From Cardinalis cardinalis (lineage: Eukaryota > Chordata > Aves > Passeriformes > Cardinalidae): a DNA stretch of 64,000 bases. The notes below the pieces were generated by a model. It searched no databases, was not told where the DNA came from, and saw nothing but the letters and a program-made list of their open reading frames with translations. The stretch spans positions 837,647-901,646 of the forward strand of contig JACDOX010000024.1 in NCBI GenBank assembly GCA_014549065.1. The letters run 5' to 3'. The translations under genes were made by a program, and so were the position numbers. Of the stretch, positions 23,801 to 44,800 are shown in pieces (position 1 is the first letter of the stretch; the number at the start of each line of letters is the position of its first letter).

Positions 23801-26174
23801 TCAGTGCGGGGATGCCAAGCTACCTCTATGCTGTATTAAACATTACTGTGTGCTCTTAGTGAGTTAAAGAGTAACTGTACAAATGACAAAATTGTCATGG
23901 GGAAAGAAGTTGGTATTTGTATTGTCCATTGCCCGAGTTTGGAGGGAAGGTCAGAGAAATGTTTAACTTCTTCTGCAGTATGGCTTTGTCCTCAAAGATC
24001 TTAAAAAGCTTTTTACTTAGGTGTTCATTGATTAAGAAGATTGCCTAACCACACTGTAATACTGTATATATATGCTTTGTGTGCCACCACTTCAAGCAGG
24101 AAAATCAGCTCCAGAATGTTGTTCAGTGATTGGATATTTAGGGTTGAACTTTCAAATCTGGATGCTGAAAGAAGCTTCAGCTTGCACTGAATTCCTGAAT
24201 TGCTGTTTCAGAGCCAAAAATGAAATTGGCAGTCTCTCACTAAAACCAAGTTAGTTTATTTCAGGATTTGGAATTGTAGATCATTGAGTAAGAAAAAGTC
24301 AGAAATAACTTAGAACAGATATCTGGTACCTGCTGCTGAAGTTCTTCTACTTCTAAACTACTGTCAGCCTTCATTATTGATATCTCCATATTTAGTTGCT
24401 AACTTCACTCTGAGGACTGAAAAATTCAGCCTAAACTTTTCTTTTAAAAGACAATGGAATTGCTGCAGTTCACCCAGATTACTGTACTGGGATTTCCTCT
24501 ATGCCCACTATGTTTTTGTCATTCTAGTGATACCCTTATAAAAATAAAAGGATAACTGAATGTTTGTTTTAAATAAATTANGATAATGTAGTTATAGGCT
24601 TAACTTGTCATGAGTTTGAGAGGTGCCTTTCAGGACAGTTGGAAACAATCCTGTTTATGGAAAGACTGGACAATTTACAGATTTTTNGATCTAACAGCAT
24701 TTACAGTGGTGCAAAATAGGTGAAACTTGTGGTGTGAATGGTTCTCATGATCTGTGTTTGCAAAAAATTCTGTAGGGAGGGAAATAGTGTTTTAAGTCAG
24801 GAGTGAAAAGATGTCCTATTAGGTGTGAAAATCACCAAAGAGTCTCAAAATGTATTGGTAATGGAAGTCTTTGGAGACATCTCTTTTGCTGGACATCAGG
24901 TCAGTTATTTCCTTTAGGCTTTCTTCTNGTGTTCCTTTTGTGAGGGACAGTTTAAATAATTGAAAGATTATGCATTTGCAAGAAGATACAGGACCTCGTC
25001 TCTTGATTTCTTTGTCTTCTGACAATNGGTAGATTTAATCAGTGATGGTAAAGGCAGGACTCTACCATGGTGGTTTAATTTCTGTGTAAATCATCTTAGC
25101 ATTTTGTGCTCAACACCTAACGGTGTTTCAGAAATTTCAGAGATGCTGTCANATTACTGCTGATGAGAAGGGCGTTTCTTACCTTACTTTCCGAGCGCTT
25201 ACCTTTTACAAGCACCTGAGTTGGATCCTTACACTTTCCCTTTTCCTTGGCCTGTAGATTATTCATTAGTTGGGGAGGGTTTCATCTTTCTTTGGGGGTG
25301 GAGAGGGGAGAAAACGGGTAACTCCATCTTGTAAGTGCTAGAGTCCCTGCAGGAAAGGAGCTGAGACCTTGCTCAGGAAAGCAGTAACAGTTCTGCTAGC
25401 TCATTGCCAGCTGGACTGCAAGAGGTGGGGTGGGATTTTGAGTGCTGTGAACCAAAGACATGTCCCAAAATCTGTGGCCTTGTTTTGGTTTGACGGGTCA
25501 GTTTCCAACAAAGATGAGCAAACAGATCCCATAGTTTGCTGTTGGTAGCCACACCAGCTAGTGAAGCAGATCTAGCTTGTAGAAGACGTGTANTCTCAAA
25601 ATACTATTTTAGTTGCTTCCACTTACTCATTGAGTAAGTCATAATAGATCTAGTGGAACATTAAACAGTTTTCAGACTAGGGAAGGGATTTTTTTGGAAA
25701 GTGATTTCTNGGATCCTGCTGTTCTTTTTAAGAAGTGTTTGTTTGCTGGGAAGGGGAGATTTTAATTTTCTTGTAAAAGTCTCTCTGCTTCTTTGTTTAG
25801 TGCTTAAGTGTTTCAGAATGATAAAATTCATGCTTAAGATTCATGCTGTCTCCTCTTGGATAATTATTTCTTATGAATAGTAACTGTTAGCTTTAGTATA
25901 GTGGGGTTTATTTGATATTTATGGGAGAACCAGTAATGAGGTAGAGAAAATACTTTATCTGATGGTTTGCAGCATTTTACTGTGGTTGCATTAAGAGTTG
26001 ATAGTTAGAAAAAAACCTGCTGTATTAAAGAAGTTAACTAAGGAACTTTTATCAAACCTTGCTTAGTGAACTGGATTGTGGTGTCATTATTGTACTTCCT
26101 GCATATAGGTCAAATTTTAATCAGACTGGTGTTTTGTGTGTTTCAGGTATTGAGGGTGATTTATCTCTTGCATC

Positions 26175-35374
<9,200 letters not shown>

Positions 35375-35403
35375 TGCATAGCTGTACTGTAGCTCTGAGC
35401 CAG

Positions 35404-36854
35404 GTAAACATTTTAAATTTTCTGTGCATTATGGCTATTCAAAACAAGCAAAGCAACAGCTAAAAANCCCTAAACAGCTCTGGTAGCTGTTGATGCAGAA
35501 CAGCGTTGAAAATTCTTGATTTACATTATCATAGAAATGTTTGATGGTCTTCCTTTTGACATTTCAAAGTCAGAACTATAAATACATGCAGGACATACTG
35601 TTCACACTAGTCTGGGGGATTTTTTCTCAATTGGCTTTTTCTACCAATTTGAGCTTTTGGTAGAGCTCAAATTAACAGTGTTTCCTCTAATATTTCAAAG
35701 CTTTTGGAAACATGGTTTTCTCTTTTAAGCCTGATAAAGTCTACTGCAAAAGCTCNGTTATCTGGAATGCACACAGTACAATACTGTAGTTTGCATGCTG
35801 GTGTCTCTTTCTGCTTTGAACTCCTGCATATGCTTGTGTGATGTCATAGGAATTTAGCTTCCTTTCTTGAGACTGTGGATATTTTGGAGGCTAAATGGTA
35901 ATTAGTGTATTTGGATAAGAAAGGTGAAGTGATCATTGTAACACTCCAAATATTTAACCTGAAGCTATTGGTTACTAGACCAATTTCTTACTTGTTTGCA
36001 GTTGGCTAAATTTCTACATNACTTAATATGTGCACAAAGAATGGTGCTGAAGGATAAAGCAAGCTCCAGCCTGCTCTTTAAGCAAGCTTTCCAGAAGTTA
36101 GTCAGGAGGCATGGACTTTTTTTCTGCCAATTTTTGTGGGGTTTCTGGGCAGGTTATTTTCCTCTTTCTATCTCCAAGCCTTAGTATGAGCAGAGGTCTG
36201 TCTTGATTGACCTGACATCATCAAAGTTGGCTGTTACCTCCCTTTCTTTCAGTGTTACTGAGCATAGAGGGGTGCAGTTACTTCAGTGCTGTGATCCATT
36301 ATTTTGTCATCCAGGTGACCTATTGGATGTACTGAAGGATCCTAGTAGGACAGCTCACTGTCAGAAATCGTAGGCTTTTTATTCATAATCAGGTAGTGCC
36401 ATGCATAACTCTTTCTTGGTATATTAGAACCTNCTCAGTTTGAACAACTTAGATCAGTTAAAAGTAAAACTAAGAGGGTTCCAAAAGCATTAGCTNAGGG
36501 TGGCAGAAATGGTCGCTCCATTTCCTTAACAGGACTTTTGATNCAAGAGCTTTGATCCTTCAGTAGTGTTTGTTTTCAAAGCCATGGGAACTGTCATGCT
36601 GTAAGCAAAACTAGTCCCATCAATCAAATATTACTTCCACAGTGCAGCCTGGATTCGTCTATGTATCCTAATCCAGTTAGGATAGTAATTGAGATAGTGT
36701 GTTATTTGTATGTGTACAGTAGGAAGTGTATGATTAGAGAAGTGTTAAAGTTATTTTCTGTTTGACAAGAACTTTGCTAGTTCCTGCTGTAGCTGTTTTA
36801 ATTAAAGAACAAGGACAAATAGTTGTTACTAATGCTAATCCCTTGTTGTTACAG
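35404..36854 (+). other. RAP1B: RAP1B intron 7, inside the 3' UTR
   Basis: A GT-AG intron of 1.45 kb after the stop codon. The donor CAG|GTAAAC and the acceptor GTTACAG before 36855 are both good. The sequence after the acceptor (GTCTGAAGAACTG...) fits the RAP1B 3' UTR as I recall it. Some transcripts may retain the intron or end inside it. Confidence 0.8.
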
Positions 36855-37203
36855 GTCTGAAGAACTGTTGCCCAATTCAACAGTGCCAGCATTCCAACTT
36901 TATTAAACCTACCAACATCTTAAATGGACTTTCCTGTGGTGGTACCCTTTAAGAAATGGATGAAAGCTACATCAGTTTGCACATTCTATCACTTTCCAGT
37001 GTCATGAGAGATTTTTACTTCTAAATATTCTGTGTATGCAACTGGTAAAACCAGAGCCTACATCCAGTATTACTGATAAGAGACATTGTTCATCCACCAA
37101 TGTTGTACATGTATGAAAACTGTGTACTGTATACTTCAACAATCCCCACTTTCTATTGGAGAGTACAATAATGTAAATCCTAAAAGCACCACTATTTTAG
37201 CAT

Positions 37204-37209
37204 AATAAA
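37204..37209 (+). terminator. RAP1B: proximal poly(A) signal candidate, RAP1B
   Basis: AATAAA lies 350 bases into the last exon. Use here would give a short 3' UTR isoform. A downstream GU-rich element is not obvious. Confidence 0.4.
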
Positions 37210-37302
37210 AGAAAGTCCAAAGAGCTCCTATATAGACTACTCCAGATAACTTTGCTTCATCGGTATTTGTAGCTTATTGTAACTTTTTTAAAGAAATACA
37301 GG

Positions 37303-37320
37303 ATCATCATCATCATCATC
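37303..37320 (+). repeat. (ATC)6 run in the RAP1B 3' UTR
   Basis: Six uninterrupted ATC units lie in the last exon. A run this length could vary between individuals. Confidence 0.85.
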
Positions 37321-38056
37321 GTATTGTACAAAAGCGCTTTGATTAACACAACGGCTATATAGTTTTTTAATTTTAGGAAAAACCTGTGGAGACAGTGATC
37401 TAGTCTTTAAGAGTCCTTTCAGTATAACGTCTGACTAAAGACATGGCCTTTAATATCTGTTGGGAAGGAAATGTCCAGACTTTTCAACCTTTTATTGTAT
37501 GTTTCCTTTTCCTTGTTTACATAGGGAACAATGTTTATAGTTGTGTGTACAGTGGGGGTCTACAACAAGAAGTGTATATTTTAAAACAATTTTTTAATGA
37601 TTTAACAATTTTTTGTAAATCATTTTTGGGCTTCTGCAGCTGTAGATTCTCACTGTGAATTCCCTTGCTTGCTCATGCATAAGTGTATTTGCAATACCAA
37701 ATATACAGGTTTAGTACTTTTGCCTGTTAGTGATTGTTTTACATGTGTAACGTTTTGGTTGAGATGTTAAATGGTGGAAGAGTACTGTGGATGTGAATGT
37801 GGGAAGTAATTTTAATCATGTGTAATTGGTCACAGGGCCTAAGTTGCAGTAATTAACTTTTGCTGATTTATTTAACAATGCCTTGTTGCTTTGTATGCAT
37901 TAACGTTTGGGTGTAAAGATTGTGTGTATATCCAACAGGGAGCCACAGTATTTAAATTGACCAACCTAATGTTACAACTGCTTGGAGGTGGCCAAATGTA
38001 AACTAAAAGCCTTAATTAAAGTGGTGCAATTTTGTATGACTTAGCATCAGTAGTTC

Positions 38057-38062
38057 AATAAA
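38057..38062 (+). terminator. RAP1B: main poly(A) signal candidate, RAP1B
   Basis: AATAAA is followed by T/G-rich sequence (tttggattgcc... and later tgttttgtgttttag). It gives a last exon of about 1.2 kb, in line with RAP1B mRNAs of roughly 2 kb. Confidence 0.65.
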
Positions 38063-38080
38063 TTTGGATTGCCATGCAAG

Positions 38081-41000
38081 GGCTTGCATTACAGTTATAC
38101 TACTTGAATGTTTTGTGTTTTAGTAGTGCTAGTAAATACTGATTTTTGAATCTCTTGCACAGTGCAGATTCATACATCTTAGGATGAAGAGGAGCCCCTA
38201 TGTCTTTGTTTTCTGACAAATACATGCCATAGATATTTATTCTGATAGTATCCCATGTGTTACTGTGAATGAATTTCTGACTGAATGAAATTCCATTTAT
38301 TTCTGGACTTGGAATATGCCAAGTTCTAACAAAAGGAAATGTCTAACAGAAAAATACCTGTCTTCAAAGGTTACACTATCAGTTGCTGTTTTGGATACTT
38401 GAAAATATGTTGCCTGTTATTTTCCTCCTTTCCAGGGAGAATTAATTGTTTAAATTTACTTAGTCCAGCAAAAAAAAATTATCTTGGGAGACAGAATGAT
38501 TTTTTTGCATGATACATGCATGAACAAAACCTTATCTGTTTGGTTTTGAAGAAATCTGCAGAAGAGCATTCTTGCAGTACGGAGTGTAGAATTTTGCCAA
38601 CTTGAAATCCCTGTTAATAGTGTTGGACTGAGGAGTGGAATGCATGGACTGTAGATGATTTCCTGATCTTGGCTATGCTGCTGGAAATTAATGTCACACC
38701 CAAATCCTTGGTACCTCCTGTTTCTCTGGCACAGAATTAAAAGAGAGCTTGTTCTAATTCATTCCTGCAAATTCAATCAGATTAGGTTAGCTAATACTGG
38801 TAAGCTTTGAGATAGTTTATGTTGCCCAAAGTGAATTAAGAAGCCCAGCTGATCCTTCCTGCTGGTAGTTTCATCAGTCATCACTATTGTTTAATGTAGA
38901 TAATATACTTCTACTGTGCAGAGATAGATTTAAAATTTAAATTCTTTTTCATTTATCATTAGAAATCTTAAGATGTGATAATCCCCATCCTGCTTGGTCC
39001 CCAGAGTAAGGAGACTAGAGCACTAGATGCCCTAGTTCTTTTTTCACAAGGTACTTACCTTCTTTGGTGAGCTAATCAGAATTTTGCTTCCCTTCATTTC
39101 CAACCTCTGCTTATTCAGGGCTTGTAACACTTTTATGTCCTGGGTGTCCTTTTATTGGTCCTTTTAATGTGTTTCTTTTCCAGGCAGCTGTANAGATAGC
39201 ATTGGGTGGGAGTAAGAGAAAATTCCTTTGAGAACATCATANAAGGGGCCTTGGTCTGGTCTTGGTGTCCAGCCAAAGAATAGTGTTGACAGGGAGGATC
39301 AGGCTTTGTCCTGAAAAGCTCTGTACTGAAGCATTCTTGGTAGTTCTGTTCTTCAGCATTAGAGGTATTCAGTTGGATCAAACCCTTACGGAAGTCAAAT
39401 TTTCAGAATCTCTAGGCTTTAACATCTAAAGATTGTGCTAAAGAAGGGAAATATGTTCCCCCATCCCGTGTATTTAGAACTAATTTCAGATATGCAAAGC
39501 CAGCACATTGTAACCCAGGTAACACCTAAACCCCAGTATTCTTGAAAATTTAGGCAAGCTTCAAGGGAGTAGTGTCCCAGTTATTAAAGGGAAGGTGCTT
39601 GACAAATTGTTGCCAATGAAATTATGAAGTGTAAAGAAAAACACATTAGAATTCTCTTCATGTCTTAATAATTGTGATGTGAAAAGCTGTTCCCACTGAG
39701 GAAGTGAGCACCCAGTTCCCCATGGGAGTTGGAACTATGTAAGCAGTTACCAATTGTAGAAAAGAATCCTGTCTGCTGACATTTTTGAGCAAACTTTTAT
39801 GTATCTTCATGACAATTCCATTATGTACCAATGCTTAAGAAGTTCACACTTGAACTACTTGTACAGAAACTGAACACTTCTCTAAAGCTTTGGATGAAAA
39901 CATGCATAACTCACATTTTGAGAACTAATGCAAGCATTTTTGCAAATTTGCTGTTAATACACATGTGTAACTGCTTGTAAAGTTAGCTCGTGCTTACAGT
40001 GCACACTGCTTTATTTCCTCTCTAATCTGAAACTGATATATGTCAGTATTTAAAAGTCCNAGCCTTCTATGGAAAGAGTAGTATTTATGTCCTGAAAAAC
40101 AAAACTATTATTTAATGGAATTGCACTCTTCATATTAGGACTCTTTCCTTGCAATATAAATTTCTTTTATATCTTACCTTATCCTAGTGCCCTTTTCATT
40201 CTCAAATTATTCTGTGAAATGAATGTTAGTTGCCTAATTTAGAAGACAATTTAACACATTGCAAGATGTTTTCAGATGTCCAAATGAATTCAGTGTAAGC
40301 TCAAACTACTACTGCTCTCCTGCATAAGAGACTTAAATTCTGGAAAAGTATTGTGGAATTAGATATTACAGTCCTTTAAAAGACGTACTGATTCTGTCAT
40401 GCTAGAAATGAAAGGTGGCAGGAGTTTGAAATTGGGATTAAATGTTTTAAGTAAAATTGCCATTTTCTTACAGGTGAACAGTAAAGATGAGAATTTTTCT
40501 TTTAAAATGGTGTCAACAAACTGGATGAATCAAACATAGTGAATTATTTTTTCCCATGTTTTCTAATTTTTGCCAGTTTTGAAAAGAGCTTAGTTGGGAA
40601 GAAGTTCGGCCACAATACTGCACTAGTTCTAGACTTCAGTTTAGACATATCAGCAGTAGAAAGTTTTATACTAGATATGAATGGTCAAAAATAGTCTATG
40701 TTACAGCTATGTAGCACTTTTTAAATTGTAATCTGATGATGTGGCCAAGTGTATACAAACAGCTTTTTGTTCAATTTTATACTGCTGTCCCAACAGCATT
40801 AGGCTATATTTCAATTTATTGCTTTTATTTTGCCTGTGTGTGGGGAGGAGAATAAAGACAAATAAAAAGTTGATTAAGTATATAATAAAATACAGTTGTA
40901 AGTTGTTCTCTAAGGTAGCATCAGAGTACCAGAGTTATTAAATTAGGTTTTTATTTCTGAATCTCAAGCATATTATGCTTTTCTTTCAAAAGCTTATGCA

Positions 41001-44000
41001 CAACTTGAAGATTTCTAAAACTTCATCTATATTTTCCATTTTATAAAGGAAACTCTGGAATGATACTTACATTTGTGGAAAACTTTACTTTCTGAGTCTT
41101 GAACTAAAAGACAAGCAAAGTTGTTTTGTAGTCTTGATTTTGTTCACAATATTTCAATATCTGGGCTTCAAACAACGTATAAATGTCGATTTTGCTGTGG
41201 TTTCTGTCTTTGAGGGTTTGGGGGGTTGATTTGTTTGTTTGTTTTAACCTCCAGAACCATTTACTTTCAGAAGTTTGAATTATCAAGCAGAAAGTGACTT
41301 CCTGTTTTCAAAGAGTTGTTCTTTAGGGAGAGATTTGTGAATGGATAAAAGAATGTCTTTGCACTTCCACCGTACTCACTTCAGTCTCAAGAGATCCTAG
41401 TTCTGCCAAACAACAAGCGCTACAGCTCCATTGTTTTAAGAACGTTTACTACCACCAGGATTTTTTTTCTTTGAAGTTGTGACTGAGGTGAACTTCATTT
41501 GAGAATCATTGTCATTTTTAATTAATTCATGTAATGTCTTTTGTTTACGGTGAACTTGGAGGTGTGGGCCATTGCTGCAGTCCTGAATACTGAGTGAAAT
41601 CCTAGTGGACGTTACAGTTCCTTCTTTGTCAGTATACTTTACCTTTTCATACCATGTGGCATTTTAACCTTCCAAATCTAGTAGGGAGGGCTCCATAGCT
41701 TCACTCCCATACTAAGTACAAAAAAATCTCTACATGTGAAATTCCAGCTCTTATCAACTGGGTTTACTGCTTGTAATGCACCCAAAAGCAACAAAGACCA
41801 TTGGCAGTACTGTCATGATTTTCAGACACAAATAAAATGAGCTACAAATTTGTCTCTTTCTTTTTCCTGTTTAATTAAAAAATGGTTTTAGCCGAGTTGC
41901 CTCAATAGAAAGAGCATGAAAATCAATTTGTTTTGGTAAGAACCTGGGCAAACGTTTTGAGAGTCAACATGTATTTAAGTACTAAGCAATCACATGAACA
42001 CGTTACTTAAATTCTTGAGATTGGTTTTTTAAAAGTTTCTATGCACTTAAATAAAAAAATTAAAATTTACATACTTCCAGAAATGTGTTTCAGCTAAGAA
42101 AAGATGGGCTAAAACGTGAACTGTTTTGCTTCTCTTGTAAAGGCAAGGTATAGTGTAGTTTCCAGTTTTCTTTGTACTGAGTGCAGTTGTGCTGCTCTCA
42201 CACATTGCACTTGAACTTCGTTGAGCTCTTGCTTTTGGTAATTCTGAATTAACAATTTTGTAAATGCAGATGGCATGTATGCAGCTTAGCAGGGCATTAA
42301 GAAAATTAATTTATGAGCTGTCTTAAAATGTGTTTTGTAAAGGGTAATTGGAGTTTTGAGTTAGTTTACTTGTTTCAAGTTCAGGATATACTAGATCAAA
42401 ATTAACCTAGTGTACTACATCCTTCAGGCTCTGTTAACTTTGCAGAAAGGTACTAGGAAGCAGAGGAACCTCAGGCATTGGCAATAAATATGCCAGGTTT
42501 CAGTGTTAGTTGTGCTGGCTGCAGGGTCATCTTTGGATTTCCTGCCTCTAAGTANGGAGCACTGCTACCTCCCTTGATATTATGATAGCAACTGGAGTTA
42601 AGATTAGTGTATCTGATCCAAATATGTAAAACTTTAGGACACATTTAAGAATTTTAATGATAAATTTGAATTTCAAGCCCTTTATATCACTGAATTAAAA
42701 AAATGCATTCTCTTCTGCTTCTTGGAAGCATAAGATGCTTTAATGAGATTTTCAGTTATTTTTTTTCTTCATTTTTACCCCCTATTTCCATCTTGGTAGC
42801 TAAATATGAAATGGGATACCAGTCAAAAAGTACTGAAACACACCTCTAGGTTTTTATCGAGTTCCCCCTCGAGCCTCTAAGGTGTTTCCCCAGTCTGCAC
42901 TTAGGAGAGGCTGTACATTCTAAGACAAGTTCTCTCAAAGGCCCCAGTCGTTCATATACTTGTACAGGTTTGTTGGGTTGGGGATTTTTTTCTTAAAGTA
43001 TGCATCCTGCCCTCTTAATTTCAGACTTATTTCCTTTGCTTTGTTCTCATCTGTCATTGCTTTGAATAATCTTGAGACGGCACACAAAGGAAGCATCTGC
43101 TCTGTCATCATTGCATTTCTCACTTGTTTACCCTCTGCCCTGAGGCAGGGCTAGCCTGAGGGTGTGAGCTGTTAGCAAACGATTGAACCAGATACTGATT
43201 TGTGCATTACTCTGAACTTCCCATTGCACTAGACACGATAATGCTACACTGTTTCAGTAGGATATGTTGAGAGGTAAATTCTATTAAATATATAGTACTG
43301 AACTAGGATGTAATAATTCCTTAAACACTTTTAGTTTTCTGTCATCATGAAGGTTGTTGCCTTTGCTTGTGCTTTCTTGATAGTCTTCTATCAAGATAGA
43401 AGGGCAACCTTTTTTCCTTTGGGTTTCTTGGGTTTGTTGTTGTTGTTTTTTGTTTGATTGTTTTGTTGGTTGGGTTTTGGGCGTGTTTTTAATCCAAAAA
43501 GTACATTTCCNGAGTGACAATCTACTCTCCATAGGTCTGTTTGCGTTTCTGCATATCCAGTCTTCATCAGCTTTCTTCTTGTGAAGCCTTCTGAAGTTAG
43601 GCTCTCTGGCAGCTTCAATGAAACCCTATGCTTGGGCATCATGGTATTTTATCAGTATCTCAAGGGAGCTGGAGGACTTCAGACTTGCACTTCTGCTGCC
43701 TTTTGCAGCTGTTGTCAGGTGTATCCTTTGTCCAATTTGCTTGAAGTATCCCATTGTAGCTGTAGCCCTAAAAATACCCAAGTACTTGCAAGTCTTTTTC
43801 AGAACTTGCCTGTCTACATGAAAAGATTCGGTTTGGACACTTATCCTTGTTCTAGAGCGGAGCTAAACGATCCACGGTCAGTTGCACAGTCGTTTGTGCT
43901 TATAAAGTAGTAACAATGTTTTTCTCTAGGTAAAAAGTATTAGGTAAGAAGTAAATTTAAGGAAGGAAAGGGAGAGGTAGTTTCATAATTCTGTTACGTT

Positions 44001-44090
44001 TGTCCAGCCTTGAAGGGTTGAGTGATTGTGTGTGGTGCTTGCTTTACCCTTTGTGTTGGTGCCAGTAGACTGAGTTACACTGGCAGAAAC
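38081..44090. other. intergenic DNA between RAP1B and NUP107
   Basis: About 6 kb, AT-rich, without a recognisable gene. Further AATAAA hexamers at 40851-40856 and 41831-41836 leave room for longer RAP1B 3' UTR isoforms. A T/G-rich tract lies at 43424-43492. Short open frames here have no family resemblance. Confidence 0.7.
43424..43492 (+). repeat. T/G-rich low-complexity tract
   Basis: Repeated TTG, TTTG and TTGGG units with almost no A or C, including (TTG)4 near 43435. The open frames on the minus strand (rich in K, Q, N and P) come from this base bias. Confidence 0.75.
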
Positions 44091-44800
44091 GGGAAAGAAG
44101 CAGACGCGCGGCCGGGACGGCGGCTGCTGCAGCCCAGCGTATGAAACCCTTGGCGCGCCTCAGGAGCCCTTTTCTGTGCGGCGAGATAACCCCAACAGCA
44201 CCTGACACTTTTACACTACGGGGGTTTTTTTTAAGCTGTGACCCTCAGCGCCGGTTGACAGCGAGAGCACCCTGCGGCCGCCCGCGCCGTTCCCGCTCGC
44301 TCCCCACGGGCCTGCCGGGCCCCAGCGCGGCGCCGCCGGGCCCGGGCGGGCGGGGCGCATGGGCGGCGCGGGCGGAAGGCGCCCGTGTCCTTCCGGGCCG
44401 CGGGCCGGCGCTGGCGGCGGCGGGAAGGCTGAGCCCGGGCCGAGCCGCGCCGGGGCAGCTGCCATGGACAGGTGAGGGGCGCCGGCAGCCCCGGCGTGGG
44501 GCAGCGCCGGCCGTGAGACGCGCCCCGGCGGCGGGGAGCGGGTGCGCACAGTGCGGGCTGCGAAACGCAGCGGGCCTGCAGGGGCTTCTGAGCGTACCGG
44601 NGGGGCTTTGTCAGCCGGGAGCTTTAAGTTTGGCTGTTGCTTCTTGAGTTTAACTTTGGATTAACCGGGAGCCGTGAGCTGCTGAGGGGTCGCGGGGCAG
44701 GGCCTTTGCCAGGCCGGCTGAGGCGCGGCCGCGGCGCCCCCACAGCCCACCGGGAGCGGCTGCTGNGCTCCCAGTAACTGCGAGTGAGTGGGTGTTTTCC
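44090..44800 (+). promoter_or_regulatory. NUP107: CpG island: NUP107 promoter and exon 1
   Basis: A G+C- and CpG-rich block rises abruptly from AT-rich DNA and contains the NUP107 ATG at 44464. It has GC boxes, a G-run cluster at about 44338-44357 and an ETS-type site on the minus strand (TTCCGG at about 44390). The start site must lie before 44464 but I cannot place it. Upstream ATGs at 44141 and 44359 open GC-driven frames that are not expected to be coding. Confidence 0.85.
44464..44471 (+). CDS. NUP107: NUP107 exon 1 coding part: residues 1-3
   Basis: Only eight coding bases, ATGGACAG, lie before the donor GTGAGG at 44472. The start has a strong context (GCCATGG). Joined to exon 2 it reads MDRNGFEDMS, matching the vertebrate N-terminus MDRSGF. 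Confidence 0.93.

Larger units (their letters stand above)
7960..26146 (+). other. RAP1B: RAP1B intron 1 (left edge approximate)
   Basis: This long first intron separates the CpG-island exon from the ATG exon. Its 3' end is certain: a TTTCAG acceptor at 26141-26146. Contents I can identify are a CR1 3' end near 12.4-12.5 kb, the nested LTR pair at 14964-17070, a G/T-rich tract near 17.6 kb and a 26-bp tandem duplication near 20.78 kb. I saw no other coding sequence. Regulatory elements are likely in an intron this long but cannot be picked out by eye. Confidence 0.8.
36855..38080 (+). other. RAP1B: RAP1B last exon (3' UTR)
   Basis: This untranslated exon of about 1.2 kb runs from the acceptor at 36854 to the expected cleavage site shortly after the AATAAA at 38057-38062. 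It holds an (ATC)6 run, AU-rich stretches and an earlier AATAAA at 37204. The short open frame at 37443-37658 is not coding. Confidence 0.8.

Noticed and set aside
44141..44647. 168-codon + strand frame in the NUP107 CpG island
   Set aside because: It is a GC-driven frame crossing the real NUP107 start and its donor in a different frame, with low-complexity composition.
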